Translations under genes and position numbers: made by a program
Shown: piece by piece, positions 48,117 to 56,360 of the stretch
Layout: each line of letters opens with the position of its first letter
How positions within the stretch are numbered: position 1 is the first letter of the stretch
The notes under the pieces: generated by a model
What the model saw: the letters and a program-made list of their open reading frames with translations, nothing else
Told to the model about the DNA's origin: nothing
The model's database searches: none
Assembly: GCF_010668805.1 (NCBI RefSeq)
Contig: NZ_WUFT01000001.1
Location: 310,001-374,000, forward strand
Reading direction: 5' to 3'
DNA: 64,000 nt
DNA from: Rhizobium phaseoli
GTDB taxonomy: Bacteria > Pseudomonadota > Alphaproteobacteria > Rhizobiales > Rhizobiaceae

Positions 48117-48725
48117 ATGGAGACCGATTATGAAGCGTCGCCGTTGAACCTCGCCGATATAGACGCTTCGGCATGGCGAGAGCTGGAAGCAGCGGCAGCA
48201 AACCCGCAGTCGGGTTTCCGGTTCTTGAACCTCTGCTCCGTCGATGCGGAGCAGAGGCCGCAGGCGCGCATGGTGGTCCTGCGGCGCGCCGACGGGTCAT
48301 TGCGGGTTCTGGAATTTCACACTGATATGCGCAGCCCGAAGTGGCGGGAGTTTTCGGCAAATCCGCATGCCACGGTCCTTGGCTTCTGCCCGCAGACGCG
48401 GTTGCAGTTTCGGCTGCAGGGGATGGTCGAACTGCATGCAGCCGGCAGCGATCAGGCCAAGGCCGCCTGGGACAAGCTGTCCCCTTGGACGCGGACAACC
48501 TATGCCGGCGGTCCGCCCGGGGACGAGCGTGCCTTTGACGCCGTCGACGCGGCGGCTCTGTCGAAACCTTCGGATGAGGCTGAGGGAAAGCCGCATTTCG
48601 GCCTGCTGATCTTTCGCGCCCGGACGCTGGACTGGTTCGAGTTGCGCCAGCAGGACAATCGAAGGGCGCTGCTGACCTATGACGAGACAGGCGCTCTTGC
48701 AGCCTGTCGATGGGCTAATCCATGA
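48117..48725 (+). CDS. Pyridoxamine 5'-phosphate oxidase-family flavoprotein
   Basis: A 202-residue FMN-binding split-barrel protein. It has PQARMVVLRRADGSLRVLEFHTD (FMN-binding strands), SPKWREFSANP and a C-terminal LDWFELRQQDNRRALLTYDE. It is shorter and more divergent than PdxH, resembling Alr4036-type proteins. Role unknown. It follows the SDR gene by four bases, so the pair is probably one operon under the divergent LysR regulator. The stop overlaps a 13-bp tandem repeat. Confidence 0.85.
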   Translation: METDYEASPLNLADIDASAWRELEAAAANPQSGFRFLNLCSVDAEQRPQARMVVLRRADGSLRVLEFHTDMRSPKWREFSANPHATVLGFCPQTRLQFRLQGMVELHAAGSDQAKAAWDKLSPWTRTTYAGGPPGDERAFDAVDAAALSKPSDEAEGKPHFGLLIFRARTLDWFELRQQDNRRALLTYDETGALAACRWANP

Positions 48726-48757
48726 TATGGGGCCACGATATGGGGCCACGATATGGG
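48724..48757. repeat. 13-bp tandem repeat
   Basis: The unit GATATGGGGCCAC occurs at 48724-48736 and 48737-48749, with a partial third copy (GATATGGG) to 48757. The first copy overlaps the stop codon of the flavoprotein gene. It is 13 bases from the stop of the convergent gene. Confidence 0.85.
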
Positions 48758-48769
48758 ATGGGCGCGCCC

Positions 48770-50227
48770 TCACGGGCGCAGCCGAACGACGATCGAAGCT
48801 CCCGGGAGGCTCAACTGTTCAGCCATTGCCTCCAGATCTTTCCCATCCGTTCCCGCCAGCACAATGCGGCCATCCATGATAGGCTCCCTCATCCAGGGTT
48901 CCATGACGACTGTATCTTTGACCAGCAACTGCGTTTGCCGTCCCAATGCGGCTTGCGTGAAATCGCGGAATTTGGCGGCGCTTTCCGGAGTGAGCAGGAT
49001 ATTCAGGCCTTGGTCATAGGACACAGGGGACCTGGCAACCTCCGCGCTTTTCACCTCGAGCGAGACAGGCGCGATCGCCTTGCCTTCGTCACTGCCTGTC
49101 GCAACGGCCGTTTCTTGCGCTGCCGGCGGCACCTGCTTGGTTGACAGCTCGTCCAGGATGCCCGGCCCGGCCTTTTCAGATGGCAGCGGCTCGACATGCA
49201 GATCGGGCGTCTGCAAGACCTTGGCCGTCAGCACAGCGGGGAGCGGCAAGCGTGCCGGCATGTCCTCTCGCAGGATGTGGGTGTATGTGCGCAACACAAA
49301 CCCGCCGGTGGTCACGCTGACGATCTCGGTGGCTTCGACCGCCGAGCCATCGTCCAGCGACACCACGAATTTGACGCTTCGGGTTTTGCCGGCGCGTTTG
49401 ATGGAAGCCAGCTGATCGGCGGTAAGGTTCTTTACCCGTTCGGGAAAGGCCGCCATCATCTTTGCCATCGCCGGCTCCTGCGCTTGGCTCAAAGCTGCAG
49501 GGTCGAATTCTTCCGAGACGGAAAGAGTTGCCGTATGGGAGGCCGCGTCGGTGGACTCAAGGGTCCAGGTCGACGTCACGGCGACATTGACGCCATTATA
49601 ATCCTCGATCCGCGACCCCACCGCGGCTTGCCCGATCTGCATGACCTGGTCCTGATAGAATTGTCCCGACGCGAGCAGCTGCGACTCCGGCACCAAGGCG
49701 GTGACAATCAGCAGCGGGTTTTGCTCTATCTTGCCGATGATGCCATTGACCCCGTTCTCTCCACCCGGCGCATTGGCGGCCATCTCCCGCATATGCGCCA
49801 GGATCCGATCGACGCCGACTGGATTGCTGGGGAAGCCGTTCAAATCCGTTTCGAGCTCGAGCGTGCTGGTGCCAGAGGCTGCCAGGGAGTTCCGATAGAG
49901 CAGGTTCATCTGATAGCTGTCGGCAGGGCCCGTGGTGCCTTCCGGCAGCTCGGCGTTGAGCGACCAACGAACCCGCATACCGGCTTCATCCCGCGACAAA
50001 ACCGTCATGCGTGGGTGAAATACGCCCCGCGCCGTCACCGAGGCGCCTGAATTGTCGAACCAAAACGACATATCGCTTTCGGTTGCTTTTTGAACGCTGT
50101 AGCCACGCTCGACGCCGGTCGCCGGCCCATAGCCGGGGATGGTGACGCCGTCGTCGGACCATGCCGGACCGGAGAGCGCGACGCCGACGCAAAACCAGAC
50201 CACTCTTTTCCAGTGCGATGATTTCAT
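48770..50227 (-). CDS. Periplasmic protein with C-terminal SecD-head-like domain
   Basis: A 485-residue exported protein (signal peptide about 1-24, ending PAWSDD). Most of it is a beta-rich domain of unknown type (about 25-340). A Pro/Ala/Glu linker follows. The last 82 residues (404-485) resemble the SecDF P1 head subdomain, with LNILLTPESAAKFRDFTQ and VVMEPWMREPIMDGRIVLAG. SecD-head-like modules occur in other exported proteins, where their role is unclear. No secDF partner or other transport gene is beside it. Likely periplasmic. Confidence 0.72.
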   Translation of the reverse strand: MKSSHWKRVVWFCVGVALSGPAWSDDGVTIPGYGPATGVERGYSVQKATESDMSFWFDNSGASVTARGVFHPRMTVLSRDEAGMRVRWSLNAELPEGTTGPADSYQMNLLYRNSLAASGTSTLELETDLNGFPSNPVGVDRILAHMREMAANAPGGENGVNGIIGKIEQNPLLIVTALVPESQLLASGQFYQDQVMQIGQAAVGSRIEDYNGVNVAVTSTWTLESTDAASHTATLSVSEEFDPAALSQAQEPAMAKMMAAFPERVKNLTADQLASIKRAGKTRSVKFVVSLDDGSAVEATEIVSVTTGGFVLRTYTHILREDMPARLPLPAVLTAKVLQTPDLHVEPLPSEKAGPGILDELSTKQVPPAAQETAVATGSDEGKAIAPVSLEVKSAEVARSPVSYDQGLNILLTPESAAKFRDFTQAALGRQTQLLVKDTVVMEPWMREPIMDGRIVLAGTDGKDLEAMAEQLSLPGASIVVRLRP

Positions 50228-50302
50228 GCTGCCTAGCCTCTGACATCCCTGCCAACACTTTAGCAGGAAGACCTCGGTGATATAAGATCAGGACTAAGAA
50301 TA

Positions 50303-50372
50303 TTTTCCTAGCCCATGGATCGTTCCCGCGCTAGGTTGCACGCAATGCAACCATGGAATGCCGGATGTCGAG
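50303..50372 (+). promoter_or_regulatory. Leader copy 2 before the winged-helix gene
   Basis: The second copy of the leader seen at about 44526-44594. It directly precedes a 43-codon ORF and the 50.5 kb gene, so this copy is probably the functional promoter and translation start region. The conserved TTCCTAG and CGTTC blocks are candidate promoter or operator parts; no transcription start is known. Confidence 0.5.
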
Positions 50373-50496
50373 CAAATTTTTCCCTATCGGCGAGGTGATC
50401 GCCTCGACGAGCTTTGGCCGTCGCCTGCAGAATTCCCGGCCTCGCAAGGTTGGCGTCTTGCCGAAGGGGCGGACGGCAATGAGGGCGAGGGGCTGA
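50365..50496 (+). CDS. Short leader ORF coupled to the next gene
   Basis: A 43-residue ORF starting MSSKFFPIGEVIAS and ending RAMRARG-like basic sequence. Its stop overlaps the start of the next gene as TGATG. The equivalent ORF in leader copy 1 also starts MS..(I/F)..IG(D/E). It may be a translated leader peptide or a small protein. It is too short to assign a function. Confidence 0.4.
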   Translation: MSSKFFPIGEVIASTSFGRRLQNSRPRKVGVLPKGRTAMRARG

Positions 50497-51083
50497 TGGT
50501 GGAATTCAACCCGCGTGACAAGAGCCGAACCAGCGCCGGAAAGACGCGGGCGATGGTGCGCAAGCATACCGCTCCGCCCGGCGGGACGGATGACGGCAGC
50601 CTGCGCTGGCAATGGTTGACGATCCAGCTGCTGGAATCGCCGGCTTTCACGACATTGAGCGCCAATGCCTGTCGCGCCTTCTTCCGCATCGTCATCGAAC
50701 ACACATCGCACGCTGCCTTGGAAAACGGCAAGCTTATCGTGACCCATCCCCAATTCGTGTCCTACGGCGTCACCGGCGAATATGTTGCCGATGCGCTCGA
50801 TGAGCTGGAATATAAGGGGCTGATCAAAGTTCGCCGCGGCCGGGCAGGCAACGGGGTCGCGCATCCCAACCGGTTCACGCTGACTTTTGTGGGAGACTAT
50901 GAAGGTGCGCCACCCACCGATGAGTGGCAGCGGTGCACGGCTGAAAACTGCCGGAAATGGTCCGAGACCGACCGCAAACTTGCCGCCGACAAACGCGGGC
51001 ACGTCGGCAGGAAGAAAAAAATCCCACTTCGGGATCCCGAAATTCCCCCGCTTCGGAATCCCGAAATCCGCCGCGCTTCGTGA
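50496..51083 (+). CDS. Winged-helix-like hypothetical protein of accessory regions
   Basis: A 195-residue protein. The central part (about 35-120) has LLESPAFTTLSANACRAFFRIVIEH, ENGKLIVTHPQF and ALDELEYKGLIKVRRGR. This matches a helix-turn-helix arrangement seen in hypothetical proteins common on rhizobial plasmids and islands, sometimes replication-like. The C-terminus is basic and repetitive (PEIPPLRNPEIRRAS). The start MVEFNPRDK has a GGGCGAGGGG ribosome binding site and is coupled to the short ORF. The frame is open up to 50358. Function unknown. Confidence 0.6.
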   Translation: MVEFNPRDKSRTSAGKTRAMVRKHTAPPGGTDDGSLRWQWLTIQLLESPAFTTLSANACRAFFRIVIEHTSHAALENGKLIVTHPQFVSYGVTGEYVADALDELEYKGLIKVRRGRAGNGVAHPNRFTLTFVGDYEGAPPTDEWQRCTAENCRKWSETDRKLAADKRGHVGRKKKIPLRDPEIPPLRNPEIRRAS

Positions 51084-51144
51084 GCGGTGACCCTTGGGAA
51101 ATATTCAAGGATTTCAATGCCCCAACCAATTTCGGGATTCCGAA
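51028..51144. repeat. Three TTCGGRATYCCGAA palindromes
   Basis: 14-bp palindromes lie at 51028-51041 (TTCGGGATCCCGAA, perfect), 51052-51065 (TTCGGAATCCCGAA) and 51131-51144 (TTCGGGATTCCGAA, the exact reverse complement of the second). The first two overlap the 3' end of the winged-helix gene; the third lies beyond it. They could be binding sites for that protein, or repeated C-terminal coding units. Confidence 0.7.
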
Positions 51145-51310
51145 GTGCTATATAGAGTCTGGTGGGAATTACCTAACGAAGGCACTTTGCCACGATCAGA
51201 AACTCCGTCTCCCGCCCGCCGATCCTTCCGGCCGAAACCGTGCGAAGCAGAAGGCCGAAAGCCTCATAGAGCCAATAAAGCGGAGGAATTCGGTCCTTGA
51301 GCGCAAACAC

Positions 51311-51871
51311 CTACGTCGACACATACTCGCCGACGAAGACGATATCCATGCCGAGCTCCTTCAGTGTCCCGGCAATCTCGGAATGCGATGCTTCTGCGGC
51401 GTGCTCGACGCGAAAGGGGGCATAGCCCGGCTTTCCGGCGTTTTTCTGCCGCAGGACGTAGCGATAGAACAAGACGTGGCTCCACCAGGGCGTCAGGTCG
51501 GTGAAAATCCCTTTGGCCGAACTCAGGATCGGACCCTTGACGAACACCAGGCCACCGGGAGACAGGGTGTCATGGGCTCTCAACAAGGCGGAGCGCGGGC
51601 TTTCCAAATGCTCGAGAACGTCCCAGAAGACACAGGCGTCGAAGTGACGATCTCCGTAGTCGACGGTTTGCGCATCGCCGAGGATCCGGTCAGAAGCGTC
51701 GCGGTTCTTCTCGAGCTGCTCCTTCGAGATGTCCAGGACCGTATATCGGGCACCCTCCAAGGGGATATGGGTGCGAGAGCCGCCCCCGACCTCAAGGATA
51801 TCTGCGTTTATCTTGCTGGAAAATGCAGATCGCGCGTGCGACAGCGCGTCGTTCACCCACGGCGAAGCCAT
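51311..51871 (-). CDS. Class I SAM-dependent methyltransferase (Methyltransf_11-like)
   Basis: A 186-residue methyltransferase with DILEVGGGSRTHIP (SAM loop), YTVLDISKEQLEKNR (acidic residue), DACVFWDVLEHLESP and a post-motif GGLVFVKGPI. Short and without an obvious partner, so the substrate cannot be named. It runs convergent to the winged-helix gene, with about 230 bases between them. Confidence 0.82.
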   Translation of the reverse strand: MASPWVNDALSHARSAFSSKINADILEVGGGSRTHIPLEGARYTVLDISKEQLEKNRDASDRILGDAQTVDYGDRHFDACVFWDVLEHLESPRSALLRAHDTLSPGGLVFVKGPILSSAKGIFTDLTPWWSHVLFYRYVLRQKNAGKPGYAPFRVEHAAEASHSEIAGTLKELGMDIVFVGEYVST

Positions 51872-52054
51872 AATCCTTCTCCCCCGGAGAGATTAGTGTC
51901 TACGCCCATAAGCATGCATTAATATAATATTTAAGCAATATTTAAACTTCTGGTACCGCGGCGCCCTTCCGGGCCACAAGCATTAGTTTCGCGCAACCTT
52001 GCTGATGTAAGCGCAGATCTGATGATCTCAGAGGCGGTTAGGCCGGAGGAATGC

Positions 52055-52375
52055 ATGACGGTGGGAATTTTTCGGGCTCTGGCTGCCCTGGCGATGGTGA
52101 CGGCGCTTGCCGGCTGCATCGACCATGCCAATGATCCGGTGCTCCTGGCGGTCGGCGTGCCGGTCAATCCGCCGCCTGTTGCACACGGCATCTGCATGAC
52201 CGACGGCAACGCCATGTATCGTGAGGCGAGGAGCCAGTATCAGCTGCGCGCCCAGCTGACCGGTTATGCGCAAGCCGATGAACTGGAGGCGGAGACGATA
52301 GCGCGGGCTGCGGCCCACCGGCAATATGTCGCCTGCCTCTCCGGTCAAGGCTACCGGACATTATACGCGAATTGA
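52055..52375 (+). CDS. Small lipoprotein
   Basis: A 106-residue exported protein with a lipobox (ALAGC, Cys near residue 21). The mature part is short and helical (EARSQYQLRAQLTGYAQADELEAE) with two further cysteines. The ATG at 52055 follows GGAGGA. It looks like a small outer- or inner-membrane lipoprotein of unknown function. Confidence 0.65.
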   Translation: MTVGIFRALAALAMVTALAGCIDHANDPVLLAVGVPVNPPPVAHGICMTDGNAMYREARSQYQLRAQLTGYAQADELEAETIARAAAHRQYVACLSGQGYRTLYAN

Positions 52376-52565
52376 GAACAGAGAATTCGCAATTCCGCCC
52401 TGCGCCGTTTGAGCGCTGCTGCCGATCGCAGCTTTTCACGTTTTTTGGCGTTTTGGTCACGCCGGATCGCCTGCAATCACGAGTTTAGGAAGTTGCATGC
52501 GAGCCCGGAACTCGGCGGGTGGGAAAGGCATTGTCATCAGGTAAATCCACTAAGGAGGGTTTATC

Positions 52566-52937
52566 ATGAAGATGCTCAGACTTGCCCCTTCCACCGTCGC
52601 GCTCAGTGCCTTTCTCGCCCTCGCGTCGATTGCCCCAGCGCAGGCAGCCCCCATCCAGGCGGTTCGGCCGCCCGATGTCCAAGCCGTAAAAATGGTGCAA
52701 TATAAACCACATGCCGGATCCTGGCATGGCTATCAAGGCTTTCGCAGCGAGCGGCCCGGCACCCGCCGTCATTCCGATGGCTACTGGTATCCACTTGCCG
52801 CCTTCGGCGTCGAGGCCGGCACCACGGGCTCGATCGTCCGCCAGCCGGTGAACCGACCTGCAGCCCCGGAAATGTGCAACCCTACGTTCTCAGGATCGAT
52901 CGGTCCCGGCAGTATGCCCTGCGATAACGGCTATTGA
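52566..52937 (+). CDS. Small secreted hypothetical protein
   Basis: A 123-residue exported protein with signal peptide (about 1-27, ending AQAAPI). The mature part contains WHGYQGFRSERPGTRRHSDGYWYPLAAF, a sequence type found in several short rhizobial secreted proteins. The final cysteines (MCNP, MPCDN) could pair. Strong ribosome binding site (AAGGAGGG). A terminator follows. Confidence 0.7.
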   Translation: MKMLRLAPSTVALSAFLALASIAPAQAAPIQAVRPPDVQAVKMVQYKPHAGSWHGYQGFRSERPGTRRHSDGYWYPLAAFGVEAGTTGSIVRQPVNRPAAPEMCNPTFSGSIGPGSMPCDNGY

Positions 52938-52952
52938 GCCGGCAAATGAAAG

Positions 52953-52976
52953 AGGCGGCGATGAGCCGCCTTTTTC
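52953..52976 (+). terminator. Intrinsic terminator after the 52.6 kb gene
   Basis: AGGCGGC-GATGA-GCCGCCT followed by TTTT, 15 bases after the stop. Confidence 0.85.
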
Positions 52977-53091
52977 TCGATCATGGGGCCGCTCACATAT
53001 CCGTGACCTCGGCTTTGGCACCGTAGATTGTGACAGATCGTTTTCCTAACTCCGGGGCGTAAATTCGCTGAATCCTCCCAAGGAGACGATT

Positions 53092-53391
53092 ATGACAACG
53101 ACTTTCAAGACCGGCCTGATAGCCGCCGCCCTCGGTGCAATCCTCGGCCTCTCGGCCTTTTCAGCCGCGGCAGCTCCCCTCCAGTCGAGCGCGACAGAGC
53201 AGGGTACAGCCACCCGTCCGGTTACCCAGCAGCAAACCAGGCTTGAACATGACAGGCGCACGACCGGTTCGATCGGCGAGCGCGGGGAAAGAATGGGCTT
53301 GACCCACTATATGGCGAACCCGAAAAAGCCCCTCAACATGGATTGCAAGCTCGGCTTCAACCCGACGAGCAGCTCCAGCTGCAATTATTGA
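53092..53391 (+). CDS. Small secreted hypothetical protein
   Basis: A 99-residue exported protein with signal peptide (about 1-29, ending AAAAPL). The mature part is polar (TRPVTQQQTRLEHDRRTTGSI) and ends with CKLGFNPTSSSSCNY, two cysteines near the end as in its neighbour at 52.6 kb. The ribosome binding site is AAGGAG. A terminator-like hairpin follows. Confidence 0.68.
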   Translation: MTTTFKTGLIAAALGAILGLSAFSAAAAPLQSSATEQGTATRPVTQQQTRLEHDRRTTGSIGERGERMGLTHYMANPKKPLNMDCKLGFNPTSSSSCNY

Positions 53392-53446
53392 CGCAGCGCA
53401 CGACCGTTCGCGGACGTAGATGTGGGCCGACTCTGTCGGCAATCTG

Positions 53447-53472
53447 GAGGCGGCCGTTGGGCCGCCTCTTGC
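53447..53472 (+). terminator. Terminator-like hairpin
   Basis: GAGGCGGCC-GTTG-GGCCGCCTC followed by TTGCGTT, a weak T-run, 55 bases after the stop of the 53.1 kb gene. Confidence 0.6.
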
Positions 53473-53702
53473 GTTGAGGGCAGCGGTCAGCCGGACTGGC
53501 CTGTCCCTGCGCAATCATTCTTCATGAGATTTGCATCAGCTGCAAAAATGCAGTAAATACAAAATTACACTGTGTTTCGACAGGAAAAGTCGAGGCAATC
53601 GCCTGTTCAGGCAGGAGATTGCCGGTTCTGCCTTGGAATTGCCATGCTCGCCGCGATGGTCGCTTTGCATAATCAATTGAATTTCAGACAGGTGGGATAG
53701 TC

Positions 53703-54374
53703 ATGACCGCAAAGGCTGCATGCGCCGATTTCCTGCATTTTTTCCGCTCCTGGATTAGCAATCCGCTTCGGGTCGCGGCCATCGCGCCGTCGGGCGATTC
53801 GCTTGCCAGGATCATGACCAGTGAAATTGCCGCACTCGACGGGCCGATCATCGAGCTCGGCCCCGGCACCGGCGTTTTCACCCGGGCGCTGCTGGCGCGC
53901 GGCGTCAGCGAAGCGGACCTGACCCTGATCGAATACGGTCCGGAGTTCATCACTTCGCTGCAGGCGCGGTTCCCGACGGCGCGCGTGTTGCAGATGGATG
54001 CGGCCCATCTCGCCCATGCCGATATTTTCGAAGGCGAACCGGTTGGCGCCGTTATCAGCGGCCTGCCGCTTCTGTCCATGTCGCCGCGCAAGATCGCCTC
54101 GATCCTGGCCGGCGCTTTCGCCTATATGCGGCCGGGTGGGGCGGTCTACCAATTTACCTATGGTCCACGCTGCCCGGTGCCGCGGCCAATCCTCGACCGT
54201 CTCGGCCTGAAGGCTGTGCGCATCGGCGGCACGGTGCGCAACCTGCCGCCGGCCTCGGTCTACCGGATTTCCCGCCGCAAGCCGCTGGAGCTGTCGCGCG
54301 ACCGCTTCAGCTATCGTGAGAGCGAAGCCGAACTCGACGATGTCGCCGCCTTTTCCAACGAGGCCGGCGGCTGA
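53703..54374 (+). CDS. PmtA-like phospholipid N-methyltransferase
   Basis: A 223-residue SAM-dependent methyltransferase close to the Rhodobacter/Sinorhizobium PmtA type, which makes phosphatidylcholine from phosphatidylethanolamine. The SAM loop is IIELGPGTGVFTRALL. ADLTLIEYGPEF and AVISGLPLLSMSPRKI are the other family blocks, and the N-terminus (FFRSWISNPLRVAAIAPSG) suits membrane association. PmtA proteins are about 200 residues, so length agrees. It stands upstream of a TetR gene in the same direction. Other substrates are possible. Confidence 0.75.
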   Translation: MTAKAACADFLHFFRSWISNPLRVAAIAPSGDSLARIMTSEIAALDGPIIELGPGTGVFTRALLARGVSEADLTLIEYGPEFITSLQARFPTARVLQMDAAHLAHADIFEGEPVGAVISGLPLLSMSPRKIASILAGAFAYMRPGGAVYQFTYGPRCPVPRPILDRLGLKAVRIGGTVRNLPPASVYRISRRKPLELSRDRFSYRESEAELDDVAAFSNEAGG

Positions 54375-54393
54375 ACGATGATGCCGGGCAGGA

Positions 54394-55029
54394 ATGGCTG
54401 ACAGCAAGCGGACGGCAGCGACGGAAGGCAGGCGGCAACGCAAGCGGCGGCAGACCCGCGAGCGCATCGAGCAGGCGGCGATGAGCCTCTTTCTCCAGCG
54501 CGGTTTCGAGGCCACGACCATCGAGGACATCACCGAGGCGGCCGATGTCTCCAAGCGCAGTTTCTTCGACTATTTCCCCTCCAAGGAAGAGGTGGTTTTC
54601 GCCTGGCAGGATGGCTTCGCCGATCGGCTGATGGCCGAGATCGCCGCAAGGCCGGCGGAGGAACCCTCGGTGGCTGTGGTCGAGGCGGCGATCACCGCCA
54701 CCGTCATCGCCTCTGTCGACGAGCGCGGCCTGGCGCTCAGCGAACTCATCCGTCGCACGCCGGCGCTGAAGGCCCGCGACCAGGTGAAATATGCCAGGCT
54801 CGAACAGAAGCTCGCCGAGGCGCTGCTTCTGCGCAAGGGAAACGATCCGGGCGAGCGGTCGCGCATGCGCGTGCTTGCAGCGGTCGTCATCGGTGCGCTG
54901 CGCGTCGGCGGCGAACTCTGGCAGCAACGCGAGCCTGGCGCCTCGCTGCACGATTTCGCCCATGAGATCTTCGCCGGGCTCTGGAAAATCCTGGCGGAAT
55001 TCGGCAACGAGGCAAAGAACAGGTTTTGA
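54394..55029 (+). CDS. TetR-family transcriptional regulator
   Basis: A 211-residue regulator with helix-turn-helix at about 20-68 (AAMSLFLQRGFEATTIEDITEAADVSKRSFFDYFPSKEEVV). The basic N-terminus (RRQRKRRQTRERI) precedes it. It lies 20 bases downstream of the PmtA-like gene and may regulate it or the following aldo/keto reductase. Confidence 0.9.
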   Translation: MADSKRTAATEGRRQRKRRQTRERIEQAAMSLFLQRGFEATTIEDITEAADVSKRSFFDYFPSKEEVVFAWQDGFADRLMAEIAARPAEEPSVAVVEAAITATVIASVDERGLALSELIRRTPALKARDQVKYARLEQKLAEALLLRKGNDPGERSRMRVLAAVVIGALRVGGELWQQREPGASLHDFAHEIFAGLWKILAEFGNEAKNRF

Positions 55030-55300
55030 AAGCCGGCTTCGCCGGCGGCAAATTGCCTGGCGCCGCGATATGGCCGCGCGCATACGGCGTGCCGCGCATC
55101 TTTTTATAACGGCAGCAAGCGCCGGCTCATTGCATCTGGCAACCCTCCGGCCCATCTCCTGTCAAGGCGCGCGGCAATGCTTCCGCCCACGAACAGATTT
55201 TTGAGTATCCCACACCGAATTTAGCGCCTGCCAACGGCGACCCAGTTTCAGGCGATCAGTTTCTCCGGCTTTGAACCTATTGATCAAGAGAGGAAAGACC

Positions 55301-56181
55301 ATGTCCAGTCATAACGCAGCCAAGTCAGGCAGCTTCAAGATCGGCGGCGATATCGAGATCAACCGTCTCGGTTTCGGCGCCATGCGCGTTACCGGTGACG
55401 GCATCTGGGGCGAGCCCGCCGATCATGCCGAATCCATCCGCACGCTGAAGCGCCTGCCCGAACTCGGCGTCAACTTCATTGATACCGCCGATTCCTACGG
55501 TCCCGATATTTCCGAATGGCTGATCAAGGAAGCGCTGCATCCCTATGGCGCCAAGTCCGTCGTCGCCACCAAGGGCGGCCTGACCCGTCACGGCCCCAAT
55601 CTCTGGCTGCCGGTGGGCCGCCCGGAATATCTGATCCAGCAGGCGCATAAGAGCCTGCGCAATCTCGGGCTCGAGCAGATCGATCTCTGGCAGCTTCACC
55701 GCATCGATCCGAAGGTGCCGGCCAAGGAACAATTCGATGCGATCAAATCGCTGCTCGATGCCGGCCTCATCCGCCATGCCGGCTTAAGCGAAGTCTCCGT
55801 CGCCGACATCGAAGCGGCCTCGAAACACTTCAAGGTGGCGACCGTCCAGAACCGCTACAATCTCGTCGATCGCACCAGCGAGGACGTGCTCGATTATTGC
55901 ACCAAGCACAATATCGGCTTCATCCCCTGGTACCCGCTTGCTGCCGGCGATCTCGCCAAATCAGGCTCGCTGCTCGACACGATTGCCAAAAGCACAATGC
56001 CGCGCCGAGCCAGATCGCGCTCGCCTGGGTGCTGAAGCGCAGCCCGATCATGCTGCCGATCCCCGGCACCTCCAAGGTCAAGCATCTCGAAGAAAACGTC
56101 GCCGCCGTCGATATCACCCTGTCGGACGAGGAATTCTCGGCGCTCGATGCCGAGGGCCGGAAGGCGTTTAAGGCGGCGTGA
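55301..56181 (+). pseudogene. Aldo/keto reductase, interrupted by a one-base frameshift
   Basis: The first 245 or so residues are a good aldo/keto reductase: [20 protein letters not shown] (catalytic Tyr), VATKGG (Lys), QLHRIDP (His). The frame then breaks at a run of four A at 55988-55991. One extra A would restore [17 protein letters not shown], and the other frame continues to a proper end at 56181 ([21 protein letters not shown]). The start ATG at 55301 follows AGAGGAAAG. It may be a real inactivated gene, or a homopolymer sequencing error. Confidence 0.85.
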
Positions 56182-56204
56182 AGGAAGCTGACTGGCGGCG
56201 CAGG

Positions 56205-56360
56205 TGGCTGCCCTTCACCTAACCCTATCCCCGTTTTACGGGGAGAGGGGACGTGCCCTGCGAGAGGTTTGTGGGGAACGGAGAGCTTGCGGCTTGCCCC
56301 CTTCGCCCCGCGCGCGGGGAGAAGGTGCCGGCAGGCGGATGAGGGGCGAGCCATCGGCGA
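56205..56360. repeat. Rhizobial intergenic repeat (CCCTATCCCCG...GGGGAGAGGGG)
   Basis: A degenerate palindromic repeat with TCCCCGTTTTACGGGGAGA at about 56228-56246 and a second GC-rich hairpin around CGCCCCGCGCGCGGGG at 56303-56319. This type of element recurs between rhizobial genes. It lies between the broken reductase and the small RNA. Confidence 0.55.
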
